A stretch of 64,000 bases of DNA from Arthrobacter sunyaminii (GTDB taxonomy: Bacteria; Actinomycetota; Actinomycetes; Actinomycetales; Micrococcaceae). Shown here in pieces: positions 26,680-36,478 of the stretch. The stretch's first letter is position 1. Every line of letters begins with the position of its first letter. Location of the stretch: NCBI RefSeq assembly GCF_018866305.1, contig NZ_CP076456.1, positions 744,001-808,000 of the forward strand, in the 5' to 3' direction. The notes beneath the pieces are model-generated. The model made no database searches. It saw nothing but the letters and a program-made list of their open reading frames with translations, and was not told where the DNA came from. Position numbers and translations under genes: made by a program.

Positions 26680-28758
26680 TTGGAAACCGCACCAAACCAG
26701 GAATTGATTAATCTCAGCGGCATAGCGCGTATCACGGGGTTGAAGATGCCTACCATCAGTAACTGGCGAAAACGCGACAATACCTTTCCCAAGCCTGTGA
26801 GCGGAAGCGACCTTCGGCCACTGTTTGCGCTGCAGGAAGTCAAGGCGTGGATCAAGAAGACCGGCAAAAACGTTGAATTTAGTGATCGTAATTATGCCCT
26901 TCGGCTGACTGATATGTTGCGCGGGCGATACCACATTCGCGATATTCCCGGTGTCTTGATCCCCGCCCTTGCATTGAGCCATTGGGCTCGTGACGCCCAG
27001 CCGGATTACCTGAAGGAGCTAAGCAACGAGGGGGGGCTTCAGAGGTTGGTTTCGGAGTGCACATCATCCTGGCCTCAAAAGACTTCGCTTCTAAGTGACG
27101 CCATTACATCTTGGTTTGACCTCTACGTCCGAACCTCAGATGGAGTTTTTTGGGCTAACTTGCTGGATGAAGTTTCCCAAGTTGATGACTTGGCTGCAGT
27201 CGCCCGTGATGTGACGGCTCTTGCGGTCAGGGATCCCCAAGCGGGCTACGGTGAGCATTTCGCTACGCCTGATTTCTCTGAGTTCCTGTTGTCCCTCCTG
27301 CCGACTGGGGTTCAGTCTTATGCAGACTTTGGATCTGGCGGGGGGCAGAACCTCCTGTGCGCAGCCGAGCGTGACAGTGGCTTGGAACTTCACGGAGTTG
27401 AAATCAGTAGCTCAATAAACCGGTACGCCGCTTGTCTCCTATACCTTCACGGTGTTGAGGCTCATCTCCAGACAGCAAACCTTTTTGATTGGGCACCCAT
27501 CAAACAATTTGATCAGATTACGATGCATGCCCCGTTTGGTATCAGGCTCCGTGCAGAGGAAGTCGAGAATCTGGTCTGGCCGTTCGGCAAACCGCCGTTG
27601 TCTAAGGGAGACACTGCATGGCTTCAGCTCGCATATCAAGCGCTCCGGGAGGGAGGGACCGCTGCGGTAGCGGTAGCGCCCGGCGTTCTTTTCAGGGGCG
27701 GTACTGAGAAGGCCATCATGCAGCGGATGGTGGCACAAGGAGCAGTGGAAGCTGTAATCAGCCTTCCCTCTAACACCCAACTCAATACCGGGATTCCCGT
27801 CAGTATTATTCTCCTTAAAAGGGGCAAAGAGAGCGCGCCTAGAGAGGTGCTTATGGTCGATGTATCAGAATCGGTGCCGGAAAAGGAGGCGTTGGGAAAG
27901 CGTAACTTTACCGAGGTATTCCGCGAGGCTGCGGCCGCCGTAGAAACGTGGCGAAAAAGCTCCGAGGGGACAAGCAACGTATCTGTCTCCGTTCCGATCG
28001 CTGATCTAATGGCTCCGGATGCCAATCTGATGCCCCAGCGTTGGGTAACCTCAATGACCGAAATGACAGCAGAGGCTGTCGAGGAGGACATCAGTTCGAT
28101 CTATGCTGCGGCGAAGGAGTTGGGAAGTGCTGCCGAGAAGTGGCCAACACTTCCGGACATGTATTCCATCCGATATGTAGCGGATGAGTTTCCTCTGAGG
28201 CCCTTGCCGGAGCTGGGACTTGAAGTACTTCGGGGAGACTATGTCACGAATAAAGCAGGAACTGATGTGGAAACCAGCGCGACGATGCAAGTGATGACGC
28301 CGAAATCGATCCGAACCGGGATAGCGGAAAACCTTGCGGTCAATGGCGGGCGGCGGGTTAAATCTCGCACTAAAACTCAAAAGGGTGACGTTCTGGTCAC
28401 TACCGTTGGTTCTCGGATCGAAGCAATGGTTTGTCCGGTGCCCGGACTCGCTGTAGACCGAAATGTCAACATTGTGCGGGGATTGGGTAACGTGTGGGAC
28501 GCAGATTTCGTCGCTCAACAATTGATGGCCCATCATAACCAAGCAATGCGAACGGGCACCGTAGTCGCGCGGGTTGACGTTAGGCAGCTCCTCTTGCCGC
28601 AGCTCCCTATAGAACGTCAACACGAGGTTGCGCAGATCATCCGCGAAGTCTCAGCCTTCACCGCGATCGCGCGCCGAGCAGCTGACAAAGCTGACGCCTA
28701 CCTTGCCAGCCTGCGGGATGCAATTTCCACGGGCAGGATTCGCATCGATACACCCTGA
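26680..28758 (+). CDS. HsdM/HsdS-like fusion with degenerate methylase motif
   Basis: 692 residues, TTG start touching the previous stop. Residues 10-60 form a helix-turn-helix (GIARITGLKMPTISNWRKR). The core (about 190-400) follows the type I N6-adenine methylase pattern: HFATPDFSEFLL, motif I ADFGSGGGQN (216-222), VAVAPGVLFRGGTEKAI, EAVISLPSNTQLNTGIPVSI. But motif IV, normally NPPF/Y, reads MHAPFG (HAPF 283-286), so the catalytic Asn is His and a Pro is Ala: methyl transfer is unlikely or altered. The C-terminal 200 residues look like an HsdS target-recognition half with LPIERQHEVAQIIREVSAFTAIARRAADKA as the spacer helix. I infer a DNA-reading sensor coupled to the NYN nuclease rather than a methylase. 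Confidence 0.75.
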   Translation: METAPNQELINLSGIARITGLKMPTISNWRKRDNTFPKPVSGSDLRPLFALQEVKAWIKKTGKNVEFSDRNYALRLTDMLRGRYHIRDIPGVLIPALALSHWARDAQPDYLKELSNEGGLQRLVSECTSSWPQKTSLLSDAITSWFDLYVRTSDGVFWANLLDEVSQVDDLAAVARDVTALAVRDPQAGYGEHFATPDFSEFLLSLLPTGVQSYADFGSGGGQNLLCAAERDSGLELHGVEISSSINRYAACLLYLHGVEAHLQTANLFDWAPIKQFDQITMHAPFGIRLRAEEVENLVWPFGKPPLSKGDTAWLQLAYQALREGGTAAVAVAPGVLFRGGTEKAIMQRMVAQGAVEAVISLPSNTQLNTGIPVSIILLKRGKESAPREVLMVDVSESVPEKEALGKRNFTEVFREAAAAVETWRKSSEGTSNVSVSVPIADLMAPDANLMPQRWVTSMTEMTAEAVEEDISSIYAAAKELGSAAEKWPTLPDMYSIRYVADEFPLRPLPELGLEVLRGDYVTNKAGTDVETSATMQVMTPKSIRTGIAENLAVNGGRRVKSRTKTQKGDVLVTTVGSRIEAMVCPVPGLAVDRNVNIVRGLGNVWDADFVAQQLMAHHNQAMRTGTVVARVDVRQLLLPQLPIERQHEVAQIIREVSAFTAIARRAADKADAYLASLRDAISTGRIRIDTP

Positions 28759-28820
28759 GGAAAAGCTCCAGGACTAACCTCGCTGGCCACTGGACTGAGT
28801 GACGAATTGGCAGTGGGAGG

Positions 28821-28856
28821 CAGGTGCTCGGTTGGGCTCATTTCGCCGAGCACCTG
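28821..28856. terminator. 11-bp stem terminator between convergent genes
   Basis: CAGGTGCTCGG (28821-28831) pairs perfectly with CCGAGCACCTG (28846-28856) around a 14-base loop. It sits between two genes that end towards each other, at 28758 and 28948. No long T run follows, which is common in high-GC Actinobacteria. It probably serves both strands. Confidence 0.7.
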
Positions 28857-28947
28857 AGTGTTGGACGAGAGGACTCATCGTCGATGTTCTACGCTATCCG
28901 TTCCAGTGATCGGGAGACTTTAGCCAGGGCACCACTCTAGAATTTGG

Positions 28948-29262
28948 TTATAGTTTGTCGATCCAGGTGTCTTCGTCGCGATTATCCCATGACGAACCCG
29001 TGTCCGGTCCCTTACTATTCTTTCGGTCATTGATTCGCTTCAATACCCTGCGGACTTCCCGTGCTTGAAGCTCACGAATGTTGGCGACGGAGCGGACGGT
29101 GCAGGACTCAATGATCTCTTGTCGTTCTTCCATGGACATGATGCGGGCATTTGCAAAGGCCTCACGGATGGAATCGACCTGCTGATCAGTAATCAGCGGT
29201 TCTTCGTGGCGCACCTCCGAAACGCCGTCCAAGTCGAAAAGACCTGGTTCATTCTCTTGCAT
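28948..29262 (-). CDS. small protein at the end of the type I restriction operon, unknown function
   Basis: The frame is open further upstream, but the ATG at 29262 has AGGA seven bases before it, giving 104 residues starting MQENEPGLFDL. It follows hsdR by 61 bases on the same strand, so it is probably co-transcribed. It has an acidic N-terminus, a helical middle (ITDQQVDSIREAFANARI and AREVRRVLKRINDRK) and a polar tail rich in Asp and Asn. No domain is recognised. It could modulate or protect against HsdR, but that is only a guess from position. Confidence 0.65.
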   Translation of the reverse strand: MQENEPGLFDLDGVSEVRHEEPLITDQQVDSIREAFANARIMSMEERQEIIESCTVRSVANIRELQAREVRRVLKRINDRKNSKGPDTGSSWDNRDEDTWIDKL

Positions 29263-29323
29263 ATAGATTCCTAAGAGTTTGAAACATGTTGTACGGGATG
29301 CAGATTGGTTACTCAACTTCGGC

Positions 29324-32263
29324 TCAGTAATACTCGCGGATGTATCCAAGCGCTTTTTCGAAGACGTCATTGTCTCGTATCTTGAACTGAACATACAGCG
29401 TTTTGCGCAGCGCCTGGCGAACCTCCTGGTCCCCACGAAGGGTGGACTGCCAGCCATCGAACCGCACCGCTCGGACTACTTCATCGATCCGATTGACGAT
29501 GTTCTCGACAATGATCGGTGTCTTGTCCGTTTTCAGAGCCTCGAAGAGCTCGGTCAGAGCTGCCCGACCCTGTTCTTCCCGGGGCACCTCATCCATAGTC
29601 TTCTCGGCTGCGACGGTGTCTCGGGCTAACTCCAAAAGCTGGCGGAGGAAATCCAAGCTGGATTGCTGGATGTCGGCATATTTATCCCGAAGCTCGTTGA
29701 GGCGCTTGCCGAGTTCAACAAAGACGGGGTTATTGAGGTGGCGGGCGATGCGGGCAGTAATCTGTTTCTCTATGTCTTCCCGCGAGATGTCCTTGCGCTT
29801 GCCCTGCATCAGATCTTCGATGGTTTGGGCATCCAGAACGATTGTCTCGGTGCCTTGAGGGATCTCGACCTGAACATGCTCATTGATGAGATCGATGGTC
29901 TTTGCGCCTAGCGCGTGCCAGACGAGGCGCCCGGTAATGTCAGACGGCCGCACGGACTCGTATACGTCTGTCAGCCAACGGTAGTCGTCACGATACGGGG
30001 CCAGCATAGGGTCGGGGCTGAGGGCCTCCCATAGCTGGGAAACGATGCTGTACGCAAGTCCAAACCCGTCCTTAGCCGCGTCGTCGGCGATGGAGGACTG
30101 CGCCTGCACCAGGCCCTCGTAACCACCGACGGTTCGGTCAACGCCTGGAAAGAAAGCAAGTGCATCGAGTAGAGCTGGCTCGAGCTGTTTCTTCAGCTCC
30201 TCGATATTGGAGACTACCTGCTTCACTGACTTCTCATCGAAGGCCAGCGACTTGGCCACGTCATCGAAGATACCGAGGTAGTCGACAATCAGACCGTGAG
30301 TTTTCTTCGGGGGGTAGACACGGTTGGTTCGGGTGATCGCCTGCAGCAGCGTGTGTTCCTTGAGCGGCTTGTCGAGGTACTGGCAGAAAAGAATAGGTGC
30401 GTCAAAACCGGTCAGCAGCTTGGCGGTGACAATTATGATTTTCAGCGGGTCGGCTGGGTCATTGAACCGTGCGACGGTCTGAGCGAGCTCTTCCGCGCCT
30501 GGTGTCCACTTCGCCCAATTTGGCGAGTCCCCACGGGACTTCGACATCACGATGGTCGAGGTCTCTGGTCCAAGGAGCTCATCCAGCTCTTCCTTGTACG
30601 CAACGCAGGAGGATTTGTCGTAAACGACAACCTGAGCTTTGAACCCCTCGGGCTCGACCTTCGCCCGGAAATGAGTTGCGATGTCAGCGGCAACCTTTGC
30701 GATGCGCGACGGACTCTTGATGAGCACCTCGATAGACGCCGCCTTCTTTGACAGCGTCGTCTTGTCGGCTTCCGAGAGGTTCCGCTCAATAGCGAGCTCC
30801 TCGAACGCGGTGTCGATCGACTCCTGATCAATATGGATTTCTGACAAGCGTGGCTCGAAGTGCAACGGAAGGGTAGCGCCGTCGCGGATCGAATCCTGGA
30901 AAGAATAGCGCGACAGGTAGCCACCGTCGTCCTCGGTCGACCCGAACCACATAAAGGTGTTGCGATCGCGCTTGTTGATCGGTGTCCCGGTGAGGCCGAA
31001 CAGGAACGCGTTAGGCAAGGCCTCACGCATTTTCTGCCCATAGTCACCTTCCTGCGACCGGTGGGCCTCATCCACCATCGCAATGATGTTGTCCCGGGCA
31101 TCCAGCACGCCGGGTGCCTCACCGAACTTGTGAATCGTCGTGATGATGATCTTGCGGGCGCCCTGACTGAGCAGGGTCTGCAGTTGGGACCGCGAGTCAG
31201 TCGAGATCAGCCCAGGGACGTCAGAGGCGTTAAACGTACCGGTGATCTGAGTGTCGAGGTCGATGCGGTCGACGACGATCAGAATGGTGGGGTTCGTCAG
31301 CGCTGCCATGGCGCGCAGCTTCAGGGCGGTGAATACCATGAGCAGCGACTTGCCGGAGCCTTGGAAGTGCCAGATGAGGCCCTGTTTGATCTTGCCGCGG
31401 AGCACGCGCTTGACGATCAGATTGGTCGCCTGGAACTGCTGGAAGCGTGCGATGATTTTGATCTTGCGGTGTTTCTTGTCTGTCGCATAGATGGTGAAAA
31501 ACCGCAGGAAGTCCAGCACAGCGGCCGGATTCAGGACGCCCTCAACTGCTTCCTCTACGGCGCGGAGGCCGATCTTGGCCGGAGCGTCTTCGTCCGTGCT
31601 TTCTTCGCGCCAAGGGCCCCACAACTCAACAGGCATGCCGACGGTACCGTACCGGAAATCCTTGCCCTCAGTTGCGAAGGAAAAGACGTTGGGGACGAAG
31701 AATTGCGGGACACTTTTCTCATAGTCGTCGTGCACCTGGGCAGCTCCGTCGATCCAGGTGTAGGCCGGACGCGTTGCTGACTTTGCCTCGCCCACGACAA
31801 GCGGGAAGCCGTTACACCACAGGACGAGGTCGAACCGCTTCTCAACCCGGCCCTGTCTAAACGTGACTTCGGTGGAGACTGTCCACTGGTTCGACGAGTC
31901 ATCAGCGAGGTGATCGAAGTCAATCAAGCGGACCGTTGTGTGCTCCCCATTGGGACCGAACGGCATGGACTTCTGCCCCGTTAGCCAAGACATGAACTCC
32001 TCGTTGGCCACCACGGGGTGCGGGCTTGTTCGTGCAGCTATCAAGATCGCACGGAGATTGTAGATGACCTCGTCGGCTTTGTCCGGGTCCGCCGCGATCT
32101 CGGGGTTCAATCGAATGAGTGCGGCCTTCACCACACCTTCCAACAGGACCTCGTCGGCACGGCGCGGAAGCTCATTGCCCGGGATAAACGGGACGTTAAT
32201 GGATTGCACCAAGTCGCGGATAAAGTCGCGGACAGAGTTAGCCTCGTTGAATTGCGCCATCAT
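29324..32263 (-). CDS. hsdR: type I restriction enzyme R subunit
   Basis: 979 residues. ATG at 32263 lies four bases after GGAGG; a second ATG follows at once. The start overlaps the hsdS stop (ATGA). The N-terminal nuclease site is RFDLVLWC (D145) with VVGEAKSA (E159, K161). The SF2 motor has FQGSGKSLLM (Walker A, about 296), MVDEAHRSQEGDYG (about 396), FGLTGTPI and QAITRTNRVYPPKK. The C-terminal helices contact the M/S core in known enzymes. It translocates DNA and cuts unmodified DNA when bound to HsdM and HsdS. All key residues are present, so the restriction activity should be intact. Confidence 0.95.
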   Translation of the reverse strand: MMAQFNEANSVRDFIRDLVQSINVPFIPGNELPRRADEVLLEGVVKAALIRLNPEIAADPDKADEVIYNLRAILIAARTSPHPVVANEEFMSWLTGQKSMPFGPNGEHTTVRLIDFDHLADDSSNQWTVSTEVTFRQGRVEKRFDLVLWCNGFPLVVGEAKSATRPAYTWIDGAAQVHDDYEKSVPQFFVPNVFSFATEGKDFRYGTVGMPVELWGPWREESTDEDAPAKIGLRAVEEAVEGVLNPAAVLDFLRFFTIYATDKKHRKIKIIARFQQFQATNLIVKRVLRGKIKQGLIWHFQGSGKSLLMVFTALKLRAMAALTNPTILIVVDRIDLDTQITGTFNASDVPGLISTDSRSQLQTLLSQGARKIIITTIHKFGEAPGVLDARDNIIAMVDEAHRSQEGDYGQKMREALPNAFLFGLTGTPINKRDRNTFMWFGSTEDDGGYLSRYSFQDSIRDGATLPLHFEPRLSEIHIDQESIDTAFEELAIERNLSEADKTTLSKKAASIEVLIKSPSRIAKVAADIATHFRAKVEPEGFKAQVVVYDKSSCVAYKEELDELLGPETSTIVMSKSRGDSPNWAKWTPGAEELAQTVARFNDPADPLKIIIVTAKLLTGFDAPILFCQYLDKPLKEHTLLQAITRTNRVYPPKKTHGLIVDYLGIFDDVAKSLAFDEKSVKQVVSNIEELKKQLEPALLDALAFFPGVDRTVGGYEGLVQAQSSIADDAAKDGFGLAYSIVSQLWEALSPDPMLAPYRDDYRWLTDVYESVRPSDITGRLVWHALGAKTIDLINEHVQVEIPQGTETIVLDAQTIEDLMQGKRKDISREDIEKQITARIARHLNNPVFVELGKRLNELRDKYADIQQSSLDFLRQLLELARDTVAAEKTMDEVPREEQGRAALTELFEALKTDKTPIIVENIVNRIDEVVRAVRFDGWQSTLRGDQEVRQALRKTLYVQFKIRDNDVFEKALGYIREYY

Positions 32264-33429
32264 TTGCCTCCAAAGATCTCTGCGAGGAGTATCCCCCTTA
32301 GTACTCTAAACGCTCCAGCATCTGCCTCCGTCGAATCCAACGCGCTATCAAAGAGTGATAGCTCCTTCAAAAGGGCCCGCTGATCCTCCAAAGTAACGAC
32401 CGGAAAGGGTAAGCGGCCGAGTGAAGTGCGATTGATTTTGACCATGCTAGTAGCACTCCCTGCCGCAGAGCGGCGCATGTGTGCCCGGCCGTGTGAACTA
32501 CTGATTACAGCCGCAGCGAACTTCGGGAGGACCTGAGATTTGAGATTTAGACGCATCATAGTATCGGGAAAGGAAACATCTTCCCTTTCCTCTGAGTAAA
32601 TACCAACTCGGCCGACTGCATCTACAGTATTAGCGCGGGAAACGAGCAGATCGCCTCGCCGGAGCGTCGCGGCCCGTATTTTATCTGTGTCTGGGACGTT
32701 TTTTAGATGTCCCGGGCGATAGCCGTCAGGACCCAGTGCAGCCAGAGAAAGAACATAGCGTCCGGTCGCTTCATCGACGGGCGCAGCGGAGTAACCACTC
32801 TGTGGGGACTCAGACCACACATCACTGAAGTTAACTTTCTTAGCTTCCACTAGATCGGAGACCCGTCCGTCCAGCCAGACTTGTCGTCCACAAGCTATAG
32901 CTTGGCGTTGATCTGCTTGCGCTCTTGCCATGGTCTCGACAGCCCATAGGAGGTCGGCGATGCGCCTTTGCTCCTCTAGGGGAGGGAGGTCGAACTCGAA
33001 CGTCGACAGGTCCCGCCAGTTAGTGCGTGGTGATAGGGATCCAGCTGATGTGCCTAGAGCGTGGTCGAAGAATCTATCGGACTGAACGAGGAACGGCAGG
33101 AATTCGGGGAGTAGTTGTAACTCGTCAGCCTCGAAGGTAAGAATATCCCCGGAGCAGACGGCATCGAACTCTGCGTAAGCAACCTTGCGCTGGTAAGCCC
33201 GCCGTTTCCCGAAGAGCGTCTGTCTAGGCGTCACCCGTCGCGTGAATGTGGTTCCATCTTCCAGCGATCCCCATCGATTGACTTTGAGCTCCCCGCCGTC
33301 GAGGTGTTCCATAGCGATTACCCGATCGATCCCAGCGGACTCCGGATCACGAACATTGACATTAGCGTTGCGAACCACGTCACCAAAGGCGACGTGCTTC
33401 CATGCCGATCTATCGAGGTTGAGACTCAT
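32260..33429 (-). CDS. hsdS: type I restriction specificity subunit
   Basis: 389 residues from the ATG at 33429, which overlaps the hsdM stop by ATGA; earlier codons in the open frame lack a ribosome site. Two target-recognition halves are visible, each ending in a helical spacer: FDLPPLEEQRRIADLLWAVE (about 165-185) and FPVVTLEDQRALLKELSLFD near the C-terminus. It determines the bipartite DNA target of the complex. Only one specificity gene serves two methylase subunits here. The order M2-M1-S-R with overlaps indicates one transcript. Confidence 0.92.
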   Translation of the reverse strand: MSLNLDRSAWKHVAFGDVVRNANVNVRDPESAGIDRVIAMEHLDGGELKVNRWGSLEDGTTFTRRVTPRQTLFGKRRAYQRKVAYAEFDAVCSGDILTFEADELQLLPEFLPFLVQSDRFFDHALGTSAGSLSPRTNWRDLSTFEFDLPPLEEQRRIADLLWAVETMARAQADQRQAIACGRQVWLDGRVSDLVEAKKVNFSDVWSESPQSGYSAAPVDEATGRYVLSLAALGPDGYRPGHLKNVPDTDKIRAATLRRGDLLVSRANTVDAVGRVGIYSEEREDVSFPDTMMRLNLKSQVLPKFAAAVISSSHGRAHMRRSAAGSATSMVKINRTSLGRLPFPVVTLEDQRALLKELSLFDSALDSTEADAGAFRVLRGILLAEIFGGK

Positions 33430-34919
33430 TCCGACACCTTCGATCGCAGCAAAGCAAGGACAGCAGCGACCGTATGCTCCGACGCTTCGGCCGCCTCTCG
33501 CCACCCAGCGAGCGCACTGGCGGAATCGATCTGATTGCCCGCGTGCGCTGCCCCGGCGGCTGACACATATTGGGGAATGGCAAGGGTGAAGTTATTGTCG
33601 GCGATCTGGTCGAGCGTGGCCACAGCAGCGAAATGGTCGATGTTTGAGAAACCCCGATATGCGTCGAGAATCTTCCTCTGGTGGCCCTCACGAAGGAAGG
33701 ACTGCGCCTGCTCACGGGCGACCTCTTTGAGCGCGTTGATGAACAACACCTTACCTGAATGCTCGGCAGGCTTGCTGGCGCGCAACGTGATGACGACGGC
33801 CTCCATCGGACTGTTGTAGAAAAGCCCAGCGCCGAGGCCGAGAACGCACTCGATTAGGTCCGATTTCACCAGCGCTTCTCGCAAGGCTGCCTCTTCACGG
33901 CGGAACAATACTCCGTGGGGAAAGAGGACGGCGGCCCGCCCTGATACTGGATCAAGGCTCTTGGCGATGTGCTGGAAGAAGGCGTAGTCCGCGCGCCCCT
34001 GAGGCGGGAGACCCCATATGTTGCGACCGTAGGGGTCGTTTCTAAATGCTTCGCGGTTCCAGGTCTTGATCGAGTAAGGCGGGTTGGCCAGCACGACATC
34101 GAAGGTCTGGAGCTGACCTTGGGAATTGTGAAATGCTGGCCGAGAGAGAGTGTCACCGTGAGCAATGTGGCCGTCGGTGACACCGTGGAGGAATAGGTTC
34201 ATACGTGCGATGGCAGAGGTGCCGTAATTGAGTTCCTGGCCATAGAGGTGCAGGTTGCGCCATTCTTTGCCCTGCCGTTTCAGTTCGGCGGCTGTAGAGA
34301 TCAGCATGCCGCCAGTGCCACACGTGGGGTCGTATACCGACTCTCCGGGCTGGGGCTGCAGCATTAGCGTCATCAGATGCACCAAAGTGCGGTTGGTGTA
34401 GAACTCCTGAGCAGTATGTCCGGAATCGTCTGCGAATTTCTTGATGAGATATTCGTAGCCGTTGCCGAGTTCGTCCTCCGGAAGGTTCTTGATCGACAGT
34501 GTTTTCGTCGAGAAGTGATCGATCAAATCAGCAAGGGTTGAATCGGGCAGCAGGTTCTTATTACCCCAATCGCCATCGCCGAACACGCCAGGCAACGTGT
34601 CGGGGTTCGCGGACTCGATGGTGCGCATTGCTTTGAGCAGAGCGGAACCGATGTCGGTGGTGACAGCGCGCATGTCATCCCAGTGGCAGCCAGCAGGGAT
34701 AACGAACCGGTGGTTCTCCGGCAAATCGGCAAGTTCCACATCGCCGTAAATCGACATAGCAGCGGCGCGCTCTTCATCGTAGACGTCCGAGATCCTCTTC
34801 AGGAAGATCAGCGGAAAGATGTACTGCTTGTAGTCTCCAGCGTCTATGAGACCGCGTAGAATTATCGCTGCACCCCAAAGATAAGTTTCGAGCGCTCGTT
34901 GGGTGATCCGGTTCGTCAT
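33426..34919 (-). CDS. hsdM: type I methylase subunit, second copy (M1)
   Basis: 497 residues from ATG 34919 with AGGAG seven bases ahead, overlapping the upstream hsdM stop (ATGA). N-terminal HsdM helices (LIDAGDYKQYIFPLIFLKRI) are followed by the methylase domain: motif I YDPTCGTGGML and motif IV LANPPYSIK, both intact. It transfers methyl groups to adenine N6. It differs clearly from the other HsdM (for example TNRTLVHLM against TPRSVVNLL), so it is an old paralogue, not a recent copy. Confidence 0.93.
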   Translation of the reverse strand: MTNRITQRALETYLWGAAIILRGLIDAGDYKQYIFPLIFLKRISDVYDEERAAAMSIYGDVELADLPENHRFVIPAGCHWDDMRAVTTDIGSALLKAMRTIESANPDTLPGVFGDGDWGNKNLLPDSTLADLIDHFSTKTLSIKNLPEDELGNGYEYLIKKFADDSGHTAQEFYTNRTLVHLMTLMLQPQPGESVYDPTCGTGGMLISTAAELKRQGKEWRNLHLYGQELNYGTSAIARMNLFLHGVTDGHIAHGDTLSRPAFHNSQGQLQTFDVVLANPPYSIKTWNREAFRNDPYGRNIWGLPPQGRADYAFFQHIAKSLDPVSGRAAVLFPHGVLFRREEAALREALVKSDLIECVLGLGAGLFYNSPMEAVVITLRASKPAEHSGKVLFINALKEVAREQAQSFLREGHQRKILDAYRGFSNIDHFAAVATLDQIADNNFTLAIPQYVSAAGAAHAGNQIDSASALAGWREAAEASEHTVAAVLALLRSKVSE

Positions 34920-36478
34920 GCGGTGGTCTCCTGGTGCTCGCCGAGTCCCCACTTGATCAGCTCCGCGTCCAGCGCGGCGCGGGTCTCAGCGGCATGTGCG
35001 TTGGCGGTTTCGATACCCATCAGGGCGTCCGGCAGAGTCAGCGAGTCATCGGTAGCGGCCGGGGCGACGTAGAGCGGGATACTAAGGTTACCGCCGTTGC
35101 CCTCGATTTCCTCCACGCCAACAACCCGGGCCATACCATCAACGTCGTCGTACTCCTGGTAAGCGCGCAGCAGCCGCGCGGTATGTTCGGGCTCCAACGT
35201 GTTTTGGTTGCGGCCGCGTTTGAAGAGTTGCTCGCCGTTGACGAATAACACCTTACCTGGGCGGACCTCGGCTTTGCCGAGGGAGAGGATGACAACGCAC
35301 GCAGCGAGACCGGTGCCGTAGAAGAGGGCGGGCGCAAGGCCAATGACGGCATCTATGACCCCGGACTTCAATATGTGAGCACGGATCTTGGCCTCAGCAC
35401 CCTGACGAAACAGTGCGCCCTGCGGCAGAACAACCGCCACTCGTCCGGTCTTCGGTCGGGCCGAGATAAGCATGTGCTGGACCCAAGCCCAGTCAGCGTA
35501 TCCCTTGGGAGGCACACCCCCAAGGCTGTTGCGACCCCACTTGTCAGATCCCCATTCGCTTTCACCCCAGTTCTTTAGGGAAAACGGTGGGTTCGCGACC
35601 ACGCAGTCGAACTGTGCCAGCCGGTTGCCGGTGTAGAAGCCAGGGCTGCGCAGAGTGTCCTCTCGTTGGATTTTGAAGTCCTCAACTCCGTGGAGTAATA
35701 GGTTCATCCGTGCGATGGCTGACGTGGCGAGTACCTTCTCTTGGCCATACAGTTTGCCCCACAGTGTCTTAGGGTTGCCGCCGCAGGACTTCACGTGCTC
35801 AATGACCTCAATGAGCATGCCGCCTGTGCCGCACGCCGGGTCATAAACGCTCTCGCCTTCGGCAGGGTCCAAGATGTTGACAAGCAGGTTCACTACTGAG
35901 CGCGGGGTGTAGTATTCCCCGGCCTTTTTGTTGGATTGATCAGCAAAGCGCTTGATTAGGTACTCGTAAGCATTGCCGAAAATGTCCGGAGCAACAGCAG
36001 CGTTAGATAAATTCTTAGTGGAGAAATGTTCAATCAGTGCTGCGATTTTTTCGTCGGGTAGCTTGTCCTTATTGGTCCAATTGGCATTGCCAAAGATACC
36101 GTAAAGCGTATCAGGATTGGCTTTTTCGATCTTGCGGAACGCACTCTGCAACGCAGCACCGATGTTCTCTGTGTATCCGCGCACGTCACTCCACAGGCTG
36201 CCTTCGGGAATGGCAAACCGGTGATTCTCGGCAAACGCAGCAAACTCGTGGTCGCCATCCGATTCCTCGAGCGCCTGCGCGAACTCCTCCAAATAAACGT
36301 CGCTGATTCGTTTGAAGAACATCAGTGGGAAGATATACGCCTTGAAGTCCGCTTGATCGATCGACCCGCGCAGCAGGTCTGCCGCTGTGGCGAGGTAGCT
36401 CTCCAGCTCGGCTAAGGTCAGGGGCCGGCTTGGCTGGACCAAGTTCAGTGCGTATTGACGTATCTCTGTTTCTGTCAC
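34916..36478 (-). CDS. hsdM: type I methylase subunit, first copy (M2)
   Basis: 520 residues; GTG start at 36478 with only a weak purine stretch upstream. First gene of the operon. HsdM N-terminal bundle (SIDQADFKAYIFPLMFFKRI), then KKAGEYYTPRSVVNLL, motif I YDPACGTGGMLIEV and motif IV VANPPFSLKN. Both catalytic motifs are intact, so this and the following HsdM are probably both active and may form an M1-M2-S complex instead of the usual M2-S with identical M subunits. The promoter should lie in 36479-36956, but no convincing -35/-10 pair was found. Confidence 0.93.
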   Translation of the reverse strand: MTETEIRQYALNLVQPSRPLTLAELESYLATAADLLRGSIDQADFKAYIFPLMFFKRISDVYLEEFAQALEESDGDHEFAAFAENHRFAIPEGSLWSDVRGYTENIGAALQSAFRKIEKANPDTLYGIFGNANWTNKDKLPDEKIAALIEHFSTKNLSNAAVAPDIFGNAYEYLIKRFADQSNKKAGEYYTPRSVVNLLVNILDPAEGESVYDPACGTGGMLIEVIEHVKSCGGNPKTLWGKLYGQEKVLATSAIARMNLLLHGVEDFKIQREDTLRSPGFYTGNRLAQFDCVVANPPFSLKNWGESEWGSDKWGRNSLGGVPPKGYADWAWVQHMLISARPKTGRVAVVLPQGALFRQGAEAKIRAHILKSGVIDAVIGLAPALFYGTGLAACVVILSLGKAEVRPGKVLFVNGEQLFKRGRNQNTLEPEHTARLLRAYQEYDDVDGMARVVGVEEIEGNGGNLSIPLYVAPAATDDSLTLPDALMGIETANAHAAETRAALDAELIKWGLGEHQETTA

